Origin: Pisaster brevispinus
Lineage: Eukaryota; Echinodermata; Asteroidea; Forcipulatida; Asteriidae
Direction of reading: 5' to 3'
NCBI GenBank assembly: GCA_023634235.1
Contig: JAMKCF010000028.1
Location: 2,722,001 to 2,786,000, forward strand
Length of the DNA stretch: 64,000 nucleotides
In this document: piece by piece, positions 32,525 through 44,880 of the stretch
How positions within the stretch are numbered: the stretch's first letter is position 1
How the letters are laid out: the number at the start of each line of letters is the position of its first letter
Notes under the pieces: generated by a model
The model's input: the letters and a program-made list of their open reading frames with translations, nothing else
Database searches by the model: none
What the model was told of the DNA's origin: nothing
Made by a program: the position numbers and the translations under genes

Positions 32525-35500
32525 CGAAGAACAACAAAATATCGACATTACCGGCATGGTCAAAATTCCAAGATTTGGGCCAAATTTTTTTTGCAATTTT
32601 ATGGTTTCAAATGATACAGAACGGACTCCTGAAGACAGTTTACTGGTGCAGACTGGAAAAATACTTCATGGAATGAGATGTACCGGGAATTGTGCGAGTT
32701 AAGTTTTGGGTCCGAAAAACAAAAATATTGACAATACCGGCGATGGTCAAAATTTCAAGATTGTAAAAATAACTCATAGTTTGAGATGTATCAGGAATTT
32801 TGTGAGTTTAGTTATGGGTCCAAAAAACCAAAAAATCGACCATGCCGGCATGGTTCAAATTTCTAGATTTGGGTCAAAATTTTTTTGCCAATTTTATAGT
32901 TTCAAATGATACAGAACGGACTCCTGAAGACAGGTTACTGGTGCAGACTGGAAAAATAAATCATAGAATGGGATGTATCGGGAATTTTGTGAGTTAAGTT
33001 TTGCGTCCGAAAAACAAAAAAATCGACCATGCCGGCATGGTCAAAATTTCAAGATTTTGGTTCAAAAAACTTTGGGCAATTTTATGGTTTCAAATGATAC
33101 AGAACGGACTCCTGAAGACAGGTTACTGGTGCAGACTGGAAAAATAAATCATAGAATGGGATGTATCGAGAATTTTGTGAGTTTAGTTATGGGTCCGAAA
33201 AATCGACCATGCCTGCATGGTCAAAATTTCAAGATTTGGGTCAATTTTTATGATTTTAAATGATATAGAACAGACTTCTGAAGACAGTTTACTGGTTCAT
33301 ACTGGAAAAATAATTTATAGTATGAGATGTATCAGGAATTTTGAAAGTTTATAGTTATGGGTCCGAAAAACCAAAAAAAGTGACCATACCGGCATGGTCA
33401 AAATTTCAAGATTTTGGGTCAAAAATCTTTTGGCAGTTTTATGGTTTCAAATGATAGAGCACGGACTCCTGAAGACCGTTTACTGGTGCAATCTCGAAAA
33501 ATGATGCATAGTTTGTCAGATAATGAGAATTTTGTGAGTTTAGTTATGGGTCCGAAAAACCAAAAAATAGACCATGCTGGCATGGTCAAAATTTCAAGTT
33601 TTTGGGTCAAATTTTGTTTGGCAATTTTATGGTTTAAAATGATAGAGCACAGACTCCAGAAGACAGTTTACTGGTGCAGACTATAAAATAGATGCATAGT
33701 TTGTCAGATATTGAGAAATTTGTGAGTTAGTTATGGGTCCGAAAAACCAAAAAATCGACCATGCCGGCATGGTCGAAATTTGGGTTGACAATTTTTTGGC
33801 AATTTTGTGGTTTTAAATGATATAGAACGGACTCCTGAAGACAGTTTACCTGTGCAGACTGGAAAAATAACTCAAAGTATGAGATGTATCAGGAATTTTG
33901 TGAGTTTAGTTATGGGTCCGAAAAACCAAAAAATCGACCATGCCAGCATGGTCACAATTTCAAGATTTTGGGTCAAAAATCTTTTGGCAATTTTATGGTT
34001 TCAAATGATAGAGCACAGACTCCTGAAGACAGTTTACTGGTGCAGACTATAAAAATGATGCATAGTTTGTTAGATGATGAGAAATTTGTGAGTTTAGTTA
34101 TGGGTCTGAAAAACCAAAAAATCGACCATGCAGGCATGGTCAAAGTTTGAAGATTTTGGGTCAAAAATCTTTTGGCAGTTTTATGGTTTCAAATGATAGA
34201 GCACTGACTCCTGAAGACCGTTTACTGGTGCAATCTCGAAAAATGATGCATAGTTTGTCAGATAAGAAGAATTTTGTGAGTTTAGTTTCGGGTCCTAAAA
34301 ACCAAAAAATCGACCATGCCGGCATGGTCAAATTTTCATGATTTGAGGTCAAAATTCTTTGCGAATTTTATGGTTTCAAATGATAGAGCATGGACTCCAG
34401 AAGACAGTTTACTGGTGCAGACTATAAAAATGATGCATAGTTTGTCAGATATTGAGAATTTTGTGAGTTTAGTTATGGGTCCGAAAAACCAAAAAACCGA
34501 CCATGCCGGCATGGTCAAAATTTCAAGATTTGGGTTGACAATTTTTTGGCAATTTTATTGTTTCAAATGATTGATCACGGACTCCTGAAGACAGTTTACT
34601 GGTGCAGACTGAAAAAAAACTCAAAGTATGAGATGTATCAGGAATTTTGTGAGTTTAGTTATCGGTCCGAAAAACAAAAAAATCGACCATGCCGGCATGG
34701 TCAAAATTTCAAGATTTTGGGTCAAAAATCTTTTGGCAGTTTTATGGTTTCAAATGATAGAGCACGGACTCCTGAAGACCGTTTACTGGTGCAATCTCGA
34801 AAAATGATGCATAGTTTGTCAGATAATGAGAATTTTGTGAGTTTAGTTATGGGTCCGAAAAACCAAAAAATAGACCATGCTGGCATGGTCAAAATTTCAA
34901 GTTTTTGGGTCAAATTTTGTTTGGCAATTTTATGGTTTAAAATGATAGAGCACAGACTCCTGAAGACAGTTTACTGGTGATGACTGGAAAAAAGATGCAT
35001 AGTTTGTCAGATATTGAGAATTTTGTGAGTTTAGTTATGTGTCCGAATAACCAAAAAATTGACCATGCCGGCATGGTCAATATTTCAAGATTTTTTGTCA
35101 AATTTTGTTTGGCAATTTTATGGTTTCAAATGATAGAGCACAGACTCCAGAAGATAGTTTACTGGTGCAGACATAAAAATGATGCATAGTTTGTCAGATA
35201 ATGAGAATTTTGTGAGTGTAGTTATGGGTCCGAAAAACCCAAAAATAGACCATGCTGGCATGGTCACAATTTCAAGATTTTGGGTCAAAAATCTTTTGGC
35301 AATTTTATGGTTTCAAATGATAGAGCACGGACTCCTGAAGACCATTTACTGGTGCAATCTGGAAAAATGATGCATAGTTTGTCAGATAATGAGAATTTTA
35401 TGAGTTTAGTTATGGGTCCGAAAAACCAAAAAATCGACCATGCAGGCATGGTCAAAATTTCAAGATTTTGGGTCAAAAATTTTTTGGCAGTTTTATGGTT

Positions 35501-38500
35501 TCAAATGATAGAGCACTGACTCCTGAAGACCGTTTACTGGTGCAATCTCGAAAAATGATGCATAGTTTGTCAGATAAGAAGAATTTTGTGAGTTTAGTTA
35601 TGGGTCCAAAAAACCAAAAAATCGACCATGCCGGCATGGTCAAATTTTCATGATTTGAGGTCAAAATTCTTTGCGAATTTTATGGCTTCAAATGATAGAG
35701 CATGGACTCCAGAAGACAGTTTACTGGTGCAGACTGGAAAAATAACTTATAGTATGAGATGTATCAGGAATTTTGAAAGTTTATAGTTATGGGTCCGAAA
35801 AACCAAAAAAAGTGACCATACCGGCATGGTCAAAATTTCAAGATTTTGGGTCAAAAATCTTTTGGCAGTTTTATTGTTTCAAATGATAGAGCACGGACTC
35901 CTGAAGACCGTTTACTGGTGCAATCTCGAAAAATGATGCATAGTTTGTCAGATAATGAGAATTTTGTGAGTTTAGTTATGGGTCCGAAAAACCCCAAAAT
36001 AGACCATGCTGGCATGGTCACAATTTCAAGATTTTGGGTCAAAAATCTTTTGGCAATTTTATGGTTTCAAATGATAGAGCACAGACTCCTGAAGACCATT
36101 TACTGGTGCAATCTCGAAAAATGATGCATAGTTTGTCAGATAAGAAGAATTTTGTGAGTTTAGTTATGGGTCCAAAAAACCAAAAAATTGACCATGCCGG
36201 CATGGTTAAATTTTCATGATTTGAGGTCAAAATTCTTTGCGAATTTTATGGTTTCAAATGATAGAGCATGGACTCCACAAGACAGTTTACTGGTGCAGAC
36301 TATAAAAATGATGCATAGTTTGTCAGATATTGAGAATTTTGTGAGTTTAGTTATGGGTCCGAAAAACCAAAAAACCGACCATGCCGGCCTGGTCAAAATT
36401 TCAAGATTTGGGTTGACAATTTTTTGGCAATTTTATTGTTTCAAATGATTGATCACGGACTCCTGAAGACAGTTTACTGGCGCAGACTGGAAAAATAACT
36501 CAAAGTATGAGATGTATCAGGAATTTTGTGAGTTTAGTTATCGGTCCGAAAAACAAAAAAATCGACCATGCCGGCATGGTCACAATTTTAAGATTTTGGG
36601 TCAAAATTCTTTTGGCAATTTTATGGTTTCAAATGATAAAGCACGGACTCCTGAAGACAGTTTACTGGTGATGACTGGAAAAAAGATGCATAGTTTGTCA
36701 GATATTGAGAATTTTGTGAGTTTAGTTATGTGTCCGAATAACCAAAAAATTGACCATGCCGGCATGGTCAAAATTTCAAGATTTTTTGTCAAATTTTGTC
36801 TGGCAATTTTATGGTTTCAAATGATAGAGCACAGACTCCAGAAGATAGTTTACTGGTGCAGACATAAAAATGATGCATAGTTTGTCAGATGATGAGAATT
36901 TTGTGAGTGTAGTTATGGGTCCGAAAAACCCAAAAATAGACCATGCTGGCATGGTCAAAATTTCAAGATTTTGGGTCAAAAATCTTTTGGCAATTTTATG
37001 GTTTCAAATGATAGAGCACGGACTCCTGAAGACCATTTACTGGTGCAATCTGGAAAAATGATGCATAGTTTGTCAGATAATGAGAATTTTATGAGTTTAG
37101 TTATGGGTCCGAAAAACCAAAAAATCGACCATGCCGGCATGGTCAAAATTTCAAGATTTTGGGTCAAAAATCTTTTGGCAGTTTTATGGTTTCAAATGAT
37201 AGAGCACTGACTCCTGAAGACCGTTTACTGGTGCAATCTCGAAAAATGATGCATAGTTTGTCAGATAAGAAGAATTTTGTGAGTTTAGTTATGGGTCCAA
37301 AAAACCAAAAAATCGACCATGCCGGCATGGTCAAATTTTCATGATTTGAGGTCAAAATTCTTTGCGAATTTTATGGTTTCAAATGATAGAGCATGGACTC
37401 CACAAGACAGTTTACTGGTGCAGACTATAAAAATGATGCATAGTTTGTCAGATATTGAGAATTTTGTGAGTTTAGTTATGGGTCCAAAAAACCAAAATAC
37501 CGACCATGCCGGCATGGTCAAAATTTCAAGATTTGGGTTGACAATTTTTTGGCAATTTTATTGTTTCAAATGATTGATCACGGACTCCTGAAGACAGTTT
37601 ACTGGTGCAGACTGGAAAAATAACTCAAAGTATGAGATGTATCAGGAATTTTGTGAGTTTAGTTATCGGTCCGAAAAACCAAAAAACCGACCATGCCGGC
37701 ATGGTCAAAATTTCAAGATTTTGGGTCAAAATTCTTTTGGCAATTTTATGGTTTCAAATGATAAAGCACGGACTCCTGAAGACAGTTTACTGGTGATGAC
37801 TGGAAAAAAGATGCATAGTTTGTCAGATATTGAGAATTTTTTGAGTTTAGTTATGTGTCCGAATAACCAAAAAATTGACCATGCCGGCATGGTCAAAATT
37901 TCAAGATTTTTTGTCAAATTTTGTTTGGCAATTTTATGGTTTCAAATGATAGAGCACAGACTCCTGAAGACCGTTTACTGGTGCAATCTCGAAAAATGAT
38001 GCATAGTTTGTCAGATAAGAAGAATTTTGTGAGTTTAGTTATGGGTCCAAAAAACCAAAAAATTTACCATGCCGGCATGGTCAAATTTTCATGATTTGAG
38101 ATCAAAATTCTTTGCGAATTTTATGGTTTCAAATGATAGAGCACGGACTCCAGAAGACAGTTTACTGGTGCAGACTATAAAAATGATGAATAGTTTGTCA
38201 GATATTGAGAATATTGTGAGTTTAGTTATGGGTCCGAAAAACCAAAAAACCGACCATGCCGGCATGGTCAAAATTTCAAGATTTGGGTTGACAATTTTTT
38301 GGCAATTTTATTGTTTCAAATGATTGATCACGGACTCCTGAAGACAGTTTACTGGTGCAGACTGGAAAAATAACTCAAAGTATGAGATGTATCAGGAATT
38401 TTGTGAGTTTAGTTATGGGTCCGAAAAACCAAAAAATTGACCATGCCGGCATGGTCAAAATTTCAAGATTTGGGTTGACAATTTTTTGGCAATTTTATTG

Positions 38501-40080
38501 TTTCAAATGATTGATCACGGACTCCTGAAGACAGTTTACTGGTGCAGACTGGAAAAATAACTCAAAGTATGAGATGTATCAGGAATTTTGTGAGTTTAGT
38601 TATCGGTCCGAAAAACCAAAAAATCGACCATGCCGGCATGGTCACAATTTCAAGATTTTGGGTCAAAATTCTTTTGGCAATTTTATGGTTTCAAATGATA
38701 AAGCACGGACTCCTGAAGACAGTTTACTGGTGATGACTGGAAAAAAGATGCATAGTTTGTCAGATATTGAGAATTTTGTGAGTTTAGTTATGTGTCCGAA
38801 TAACCAAAAAATTGACCATGCCGGCATGGTCAAAATTTCAAGATTTTTTGTCAAATTTTGTTTGGCAATTTTATGGTTTCAAATGATAGAGCACAGACTC
38901 CTGAAGACCGTTTACTGGTGCAATCTCGAAAAATGATGCATAGTTTGTCAGATATTGAGAATATTGTGAGTTTAGTTATGGGTCCGAAAAACCCAAAAAC
39001 CGACCATGCCGGCATGGTCAAAATTTCAAGATTTGGGTTGACAATTTTTTGGCAATTTTATTGTTTCAAATGATTGATCACGGACTCCTGAAGACAGTTT
39101 ACTGGTGCAGACTGGAAAAATAACTCAAAGTATGAGATGTATCAGGAATTTTGTGAGTTTAGTTATGGGTCCGAAAAACCAAAAAATTGACCATGCCGGC
39201 ATGGTCACAATTTCAAGATTTTGGGTCAAAAATCTTTTGGCAATTTTATGGTTTCAAGTGATAGAGCACGGACTCCTGAAGACCGTTTACTGGTGCAATC
39301 TGGAAAAATGATGCATAGTTTGTCAGATAATGAGAATTTTGTGAGTTTAGTTATGGGTCCGAAAAACCAAAAAAACGACCATGCCGGCATGGTCAAAGTT
39401 TCAAGATTTTGGGTCAAATTTTGTTTGGCAATTTTATGGTTTTAAATGATAAAGAACGGACTCCTGAAGACAAGTTACTCCTGAAGACAAGTTACTGGTC
39501 AAAGTTTCAAGATTTTGGGTCAAATTTTGTTTGGCAATTTTATGGTTTTAAATGATAAAGAACGGACTCCTGAAGACAAGTTACTGGTGCAGACTATATT
39601 AAAATGATGCATAATTTTTCAGATATTGAGAATTTTGTGAGTTTAGTTATGGATCCCAAAACCCCAAAAATCATCAAGATTTTTGGTCAATTTTTTTTGC
39701 AATTTTATGGTTTCAAATGATAGAGCACAGACTCCTGAAGTCAGTTTACTGGTGCAGACTGGAAAAAATGCTTAGTTTGAGATATTTCAGGAATTTTGTG
39801 AGTATAGTTTTGGGTCCGAAGAACCCAAAAATCAACCATACCGGCATGGTCAAAATTTCAAAATTTCGGTTTGAAATGTTTTTGGCCATTTTTTGATTCC
39901 AAATGATACAGAACAGATCCTGAAGACAGTTATCTGGTGCATACTGGAAAAACAATGCATATTTTGAGATATATCAGAATTTTGTAAGTTTAGTTTTGGG
40001 TACGAAGAACCAACAAAATAAACCATGCCAGCATGGTCAAAATTTCAAGATTTGGTTCCCAAATTTTTGAAATTTTTGTG
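32525..40080 (+). repeat. Satellite array, about 40 units of about 188 bp with an internal palindrome
   Basis: Units run on the pattern GGTCCGAAAAACCAAAAAAT, palindrome GACCATGCCGGCATGGTC, TTTTATGGTTTCAAATGATA, GGACTCCTGAAGACAG, TTTGTGAGTTTAGTTATGG. The 188-bp step is visible from repeated palindrome positions (e.g. 35,249, 35,439, 35,626, 35,815). The edges are more diverged than the centre. Blocks of unit variants recur, e.g. 35,179-35,370 and 36,870-37,061 are nearly the same, nine units apart. Many short ORFs on both strands are artefacts, since 188 is not a multiple of 3. Confidence 0.95.
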
Positions 40081-41253
40081 TTCATAAGTCTTGGTCTTAT
40101 TTTTTGAAACTTCTTTACCACAGAATTCTGTGCATCAGGTGCTCAATGAAATGTATGGTTTTAATGGGTTGAAAAAGCAGATTACCCATTAAGCAGTCCC
40201 ATGAATTTTTGACAATAACCCCTGAAAAATGGAATTTATGAGCATGGAATGCTCCGGTGGATATTAACTTGAGAGCGCTCCGACATTTTTCCGGGTCAAA
40301 TAAACCTTCCACCATATGCCAGATGGGAAAAATTTGGCCAACATACATGTCATACAACTTGAATTGGTTAATAGACCCTGCAAGTCTGGCGTATATTCAA
40401 ACATTTTTGGGACTGCTTTGGCCCATCGTACATTGCATTAATGCGTAAAAGAAACAAATTTTTGCACATTAAACAGGTCCCAAAGTTTGTATATGCGTGA
40501 GACTTGCACAGTCCATAGTAAATATAGTTTTGATCTTGATGTGCCATAATAATCAACACTAACTTCAGGCACAAATTTCAGCATGTGAACATAATATTGT
40601 CACTAATTTTAGGTTTTCAGTTACAGTTTTGTGGAATATGACTTCATTTCAGAGTTATATAAAACAATACAAAAATGGTTCTTACATATTTAGTAAGCTT
40701 TCAGACTAAACAATGATGTTTTTAATCCTTAACAATCCTGTATTAATCACTGTTAAAATGAATGATTGAATAACTAGTTCAGTCATTTTCATCTTGTATT
40801 TTTGAATGACAAGGATGTTTGTTTTTGTCACAATGCATATTACATTTTGCTTTTATTTTCACTTACCCGTGGACAAAATGAGTTAGTCCAAAGTACATCT
40901 TACCTTTTGAACTAAATAGAGCAACCTTATTTGTATATTTTCCCAACTAGTTCTGACTCCCAAGTGGAATGTGATCAGGCCATGGACTTCCAATGTACCT
41001 CTTTGTTTGCATGTGACTTTTGGTAAAACACATTCTTTTGTTGTACATTGTATATCTGCACTTACTTTGGTTCTATAGTGTAGTTCTTTGGATAGGTACT
41101 GTATAAAGTTTATAGGGGTTAACCTAGAATTACTAAGAGGATGGAAGTAACAATAAAGTAGCAGTTCTATCTGGGCTGCAGAACCTAGTTTGTAATTGTC
41201 TCCTTATTGTAGCATAATTAGTGTAGAAGGAAACAGTCCAATAATGAGTTAGA
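40081..41253. other. Non-coding sequence between satellite and the small gene
   Basis: No exon is recognised. It is AT-rich with isolated ORFs of no coding character. Confidence 0.4.
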
Positions 41254-41280
41254 TTATATAAGAGGGGTGCGGTTCAGTAC
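41254..41280 (+). promoter_or_regulatory. TATA box and possible start site
   Basis: TATATAAG at 41,254 is followed about 20 nt later by TTCAGTAC, an initiator-like sequence. A perfect GTAAGT donor at 41,586 could end a 5' UTR exon that splices to 42,457. Alternatively this is the promoter of an LTR, because TGGTGGCAGCACGACCC at 41,526 looks like a primer-binding-site region. Confidence 0.4.
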
Positions 41281-42494
41281 AAAGAATGAGTGAAAACCAG
41301 CGAGGGAGTTACAGTATGTAGATGAAATGTGAGTTTCAGTGTGAACCAAAATCTAAGAGTGAGAGGTTGTGAGAGGGACTGCAGCTAGCCACTGACCATC
41401 CGACAGTAGATTTGTGTGTCAGTTGACACAGATTACAGATGTCAAAGCCTTTGCCCAGTAGATACTGCAACTGGGGCAAATCAAAATCTGCATGCGGCAT
41501 ACTGGCCGTATATAGTACACATGTATGGTGGCAGCACGACCCAACCAGCACAACTTTATAGTGACGGACGTCGCATTGGAAATCAGTAAGTTCTGACCCT
41601 ATACTCTTAATTTTTGTAAGGGAACCTGCATTGATTAATTTGTGAACTAAATTTGTGTAAGCTCAAAGAGATGCGGAATTGCAGAATTGCTGAATTGCTG
41701 AATTGCTACAGATAAAATTGTTTGTTGAATCAATACCAAAGAAATGTGGAAGTGCATTGAAAGATGTATTATTCAAAGTAATTATCTTTTGCTGTGCAAC
41801 CAAATCATGTTTTTCCAATGTTTCGATAGTTTGGGTTGGTTACTTTAACTTATAGATGGCCGTTGATAACGGGAGAGTTTGACGGAAGAGAGGACAGATA
41901 CCTACCGAGAGACGGGCTAAAGACTGTTAAACGGACTGGAGAGCCGTCATTGCCAGACTGAGTGTGCTAGGCAGAGAAAGAGCAGGCTCCAAGACAGAGA
42001 GCACAACTCGTAGTCTACTCCCCAAACCAATTACAGTTATCGGCAGAGTATCATTTTTTTAAATGAACAATTAAGTTTATGTATGAATGTTGCGAGGTGC
42101 CAGCCAGTACAAACACGAACGTTAAAAACCGAGAGTAGTTTTATGTACTGTATGGGTTGCAGAGACAACCTTATTAAGTTGCGTGGAAAGCTCCAAGTAA
42201 CCGCGGCTCAGTTCATGTAACTACTAGAGCCAAGCAACTGTGAGAAAGTAGAAATAAGAAACGAGGGTGAATTAACTTTTGCTGAAGTTTCTTTTGAGCT
42301 GTTATTTTAAGTCATAGTTTATGTGTAAATATTTGTAATCATTGAATAAATTTGTAAATTCATGTTTAAGAAGAAAATGACAGGATTCTGGCATTGGAAC
42401 TTATTTTCTATCTGTTTATTTTGACCCGGTACTGACAGTTTTATCATTTTGTGCAGGTTCACCACTTTGTTCTGAACGAAGGCATAGAACTATC

Positions 42495-43601
42495 ATGACT
42501 TCTCCTCAACCATACGGCCAGGCCATGCCAATGCAGCAGGGTGAGCTCAAACCATTGAGTTGCTGAAGAATTCCAAACCTAGGCCTGTGATTTCTCAGGC
42601 TTTTTCCTGGTTTCAGGATTTTCCATTGACCTCCCTTGGGCTTCAGAGTTTCTTGAAAGAGGCAAACTTGCAAACATTTTGTTTAATCACAGGATGTGGC
42701 AAATATTGTACACATGGTCATTTTATATGATGGCCACACACAGGCTCAAGCCTTTGACCTCCATGAGTGTGTGCTCATCTTGTGTTGATGAACATGACCA
42801 TATGTACACAGTGTAAGCTACATCCTGTGATTAGTGTCGCAGCAAAAAGTCACAAAGTCAAACCAGAACTGATAAGAATAAAGTCATTAGTGTAGTTAGC
42901 TCCCCCTTGAACAAAAGGATCAAGGCGCAATAACGAATAGTCATTCACATTGTACTGTATGTACAAGCTCATATACCCACAAACAGTTTATGTATACAGT
43001 ACGTAAGCACATGTCTGTAACAGTGTATCCGAGCAGCAAGCATGGGGTGTGCTGTGTGCGGGGCAAAATGCGACTTTAATCATTCCATGCAGCTGACATG
43101 CCTTGATCAAGGCTACAGTTCATCAAGCCTTCCTTAAGCATTCCTGAAACCATCTCAACTCCTTAGGCATATTCAGCACTGGCAACCAAATTGGTGTTCA
43201 GCCTGCAAGTCAAGCAATAAACCACAAATGAAACTGACTGGTTAAGTTTTCAATAGTTTTTGGGTTGAACAAAGAAAACTTGACTAGAGCCGGACTTGAA
43301 CCTGAGACCTCCGCATTAACAGTCTTGCACTAAAGAGCAAGAGGAATCCGCCCCTTTATTGAATACTCAAATGACAGACAAGTCGTAACATCTTTTTCCC
43401 TCTTCAGCCTACATTCAGCAGCCTGGACATCCCCAACAGATGCAGGGCTATGCCATTTCACCGCCGCAGGCCTACCATGCTCCACCCTCCAACATGGCGC
43501 CCCAGCTTGCCTTATGTGGGAACCAATACCCCGCAGTTCCGCCTCCGTACTACCAGTTAGAGGAAAAGCCGGGAACCACCTTGCCTGAACCTCAGGCATA
43601 A
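42495..43601 (+). CDS. Small proline/glutamine-rich protein with PPPYY motif, two coding exons
   Basis: Coding exons are 42,495-42,540 and 43,408-43,601. The first follows an acceptor (TTTTGTGCAG, exon from 42,457) and ends at GTGAGC in phase 1. The second follows CCCTCTTCAG and ends in TAA. Together they give 79 residues: MTSPQPYGQAMPMQQ, then AYIQQPGHPQQMQGYA, a middle with PPQAYHAPPS, then YPAVPPPYYQLEEKPGTT and an end at EPQA. There is one Cys and no membrane segment. PPPY fits the PPxY ligand of WW domains (NEDD4-type ligases), and short PYGQ-rich proteins often act as adaptors. The function is not known. No defect is seen, in contrast to the neighbours. Confidence 0.6.
42541..43407. other. 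Intron of the small PPPYY gene
   Basis: It has a GT donor and AG acceptor. A minus-strand tRNA-like SINE fragment lies at 43,258-43,330. No other feature is seen. Confidence 0.6.
43258..43330 (-). mobile_element. tRNA-like SINE fragment (minus strand)
   Basis: Its complement reads GTTAATGCGGAGGTCTCAGG, GGTTCAAGTCCGGCT and TTTTCTTTGTTCAACCCA, matching the SINE at 43,983. Confidence 0.6.
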
Positions 43602-43954
43602 AGATGGACTGTCAAGAGATAGCCATAGGGGGGGCAGCAGACTGACAACAGGTAGCACGAGTAACCTTGCAACTCAAAAATTCATATCAAGCAAAACGAG
43701 TGACGTATTCACAATTTTTAAAACTAATTAACAAGATTATGCAGGGGTGTGGGGCAGACATGAAGAAAAAATGTTAAGAACATACCTTCCTGTTTGAGTA
43801 CTCGGTATGAACAAGTATTAAATCTAGTGGCTTGTTATTTTGACCAAATCAGAATCCTTTCACCCAACACTTACAAAAAGTATACAGAAAAACACGTATG
43901 GTTTTTAATCGTTTTTTAAAAAGTTTTTTAACAGACTTTAAATAGAGTAAGATA

Positions 43955-44090
43955 TTGACTAATAGGGAGACCGCCAACATAGGGCTGGATAGCTCAGTTG
44001 GTAGAGCGCCGGTACGTTAATCCGGAGGTCGTTGGTTCAAGTCCCGCTCCAGTCAATTTTTCTTTGTTTAAACCCAAATTATTTAAATAG
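43955..44090 (+). mobile_element. tRNA-like SINE with Asn-type anticodon loop
   Basis: The 5' part (GGGAGACCGCCAACATAG) is followed by GGCTGGATAGCTCAGTTGG, a loop ACGTTAA (GTT) and GTTGGTTCAAGTCCCGCTCC, closing a 7-bp acceptor-like stem with one G-U pair. The tail CAATTTTTCTTTGTT is shared by all copies. The family is mobile, so it is not counted as a tRNA gene. Copies: 49,440-49,690 and 50,645-50,895, where the body upstream is also kept. Confidence 0.7.
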
Positions 44091-44274
44091 AGTAATGAGT
44101 GTAATTTTGTGTGTGGACTTTTCAAAACAGAGGATCGGGGGTGGGGAAAATGTTTGTGTTTGGATTGTTTTTGACCTGAAATGTAAGTTAAACCACGTCA
44201 CACCATAACAAATTAAAGTGTTGTTGCTGTCCTGTTGGACAGGTTGTTAAAAACTAACCTTGCCTAGGTCAGCT

Positions 44275-44500
44275 TGTGTAAACTAACTAGGGACGATCAC
44301 ACACACATATGGTTTAACACCACTAAACCATGTAACGTTGGATGGTTTCAGTTTACCATCGAGAGTAAACTAACTAGGGACGACCACACATGGTTTAACA
44401 CCACTAAACCATGTCGAGTGGGCCGGTTTCAGTTTACCAACAAGAGTAAACTAACTAGAGATGACCACACTTGGTTTAAACACCACTAAACCAATTCACC
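44275..44500. repeat. Three tandem repeats of about 80 bp
   Basis: The unit contains GTAAACTAACTAGGGACGA, ACATGGTTTAACACCACTAA and GGTTTCAGTTTACCA. ACACCACTAAACCA also forms short inverted repeats with TGGTTTAACACC. Confidence 0.8.
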
Positions 44501-44880
44501 TGATGTCATTATCACAATCATCTTGGTTGCTCCATTCTGGGTGTCAATGTCCTTGTGTTCTACAGTGTATAGTGTAGTGCCAATTCCAGGGCCAAATTTA
44601 ATAAAGCTGCTTGATTTTCTGCTAAGCAAAAAGAAGCAGGATACCAGTCATAAATGGTACATGTGGAATGCTATTTTGGCTGGTCACCTTATTCTTGAAA
44701 GCATGATGTTATTGTTCTTAGCCACTTTTTGCACTTAAGCAGCTCTATGAAATTTGGCCCAGGCGACGGCGTTTACATGCTTACCTTAAATTTTTACTTC
44801 CATTTTGACTCCCAAAATGTGAGCATGTCCAACAGTAACCATGAGTGACATTGGTGTAAGGGGTCAATTCATGGGTTAAT
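44490..44880. repeat. Dispersed repeat interrupted by a MITE, relative at 31,045-31,215
   Basis: CATTTTGACTCCCAAAATG and the flanks TGACATTGGTGTAAGGGGTCA occur in both places. The 44.5-kb copy has a CCCAATTTCATAGAGC-family MITE at 44,589-44,760 that the 31-kb copy lacks. Confidence 0.65.

Noticed and set aside
33414..39445. Many ORFs of 60-144 residues with the recurring peptide MVSNDRARTPEDRLLVQ on the plus strand and MTQNLEILTMPAWSIFW on the minus strand
   Set aside because: They are readings of the 188-bp satellite. The unit length is not a multiple of 3, both strands are equally open, and the peptides shift frame at each unit.
32525..40080. CRISPR-like array
   Set aside because: The repeats are adjacent without unique spacers, the unit is 188 bp, and the window is eukaryotic.
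43983..44056. Possible true tRNA-Asn gene
   Set aside because: The acceptor stem has a wobble, the T stem is poorly paired, the loop lacks U33, and several copies share a long flank and tail. It is a SINE.
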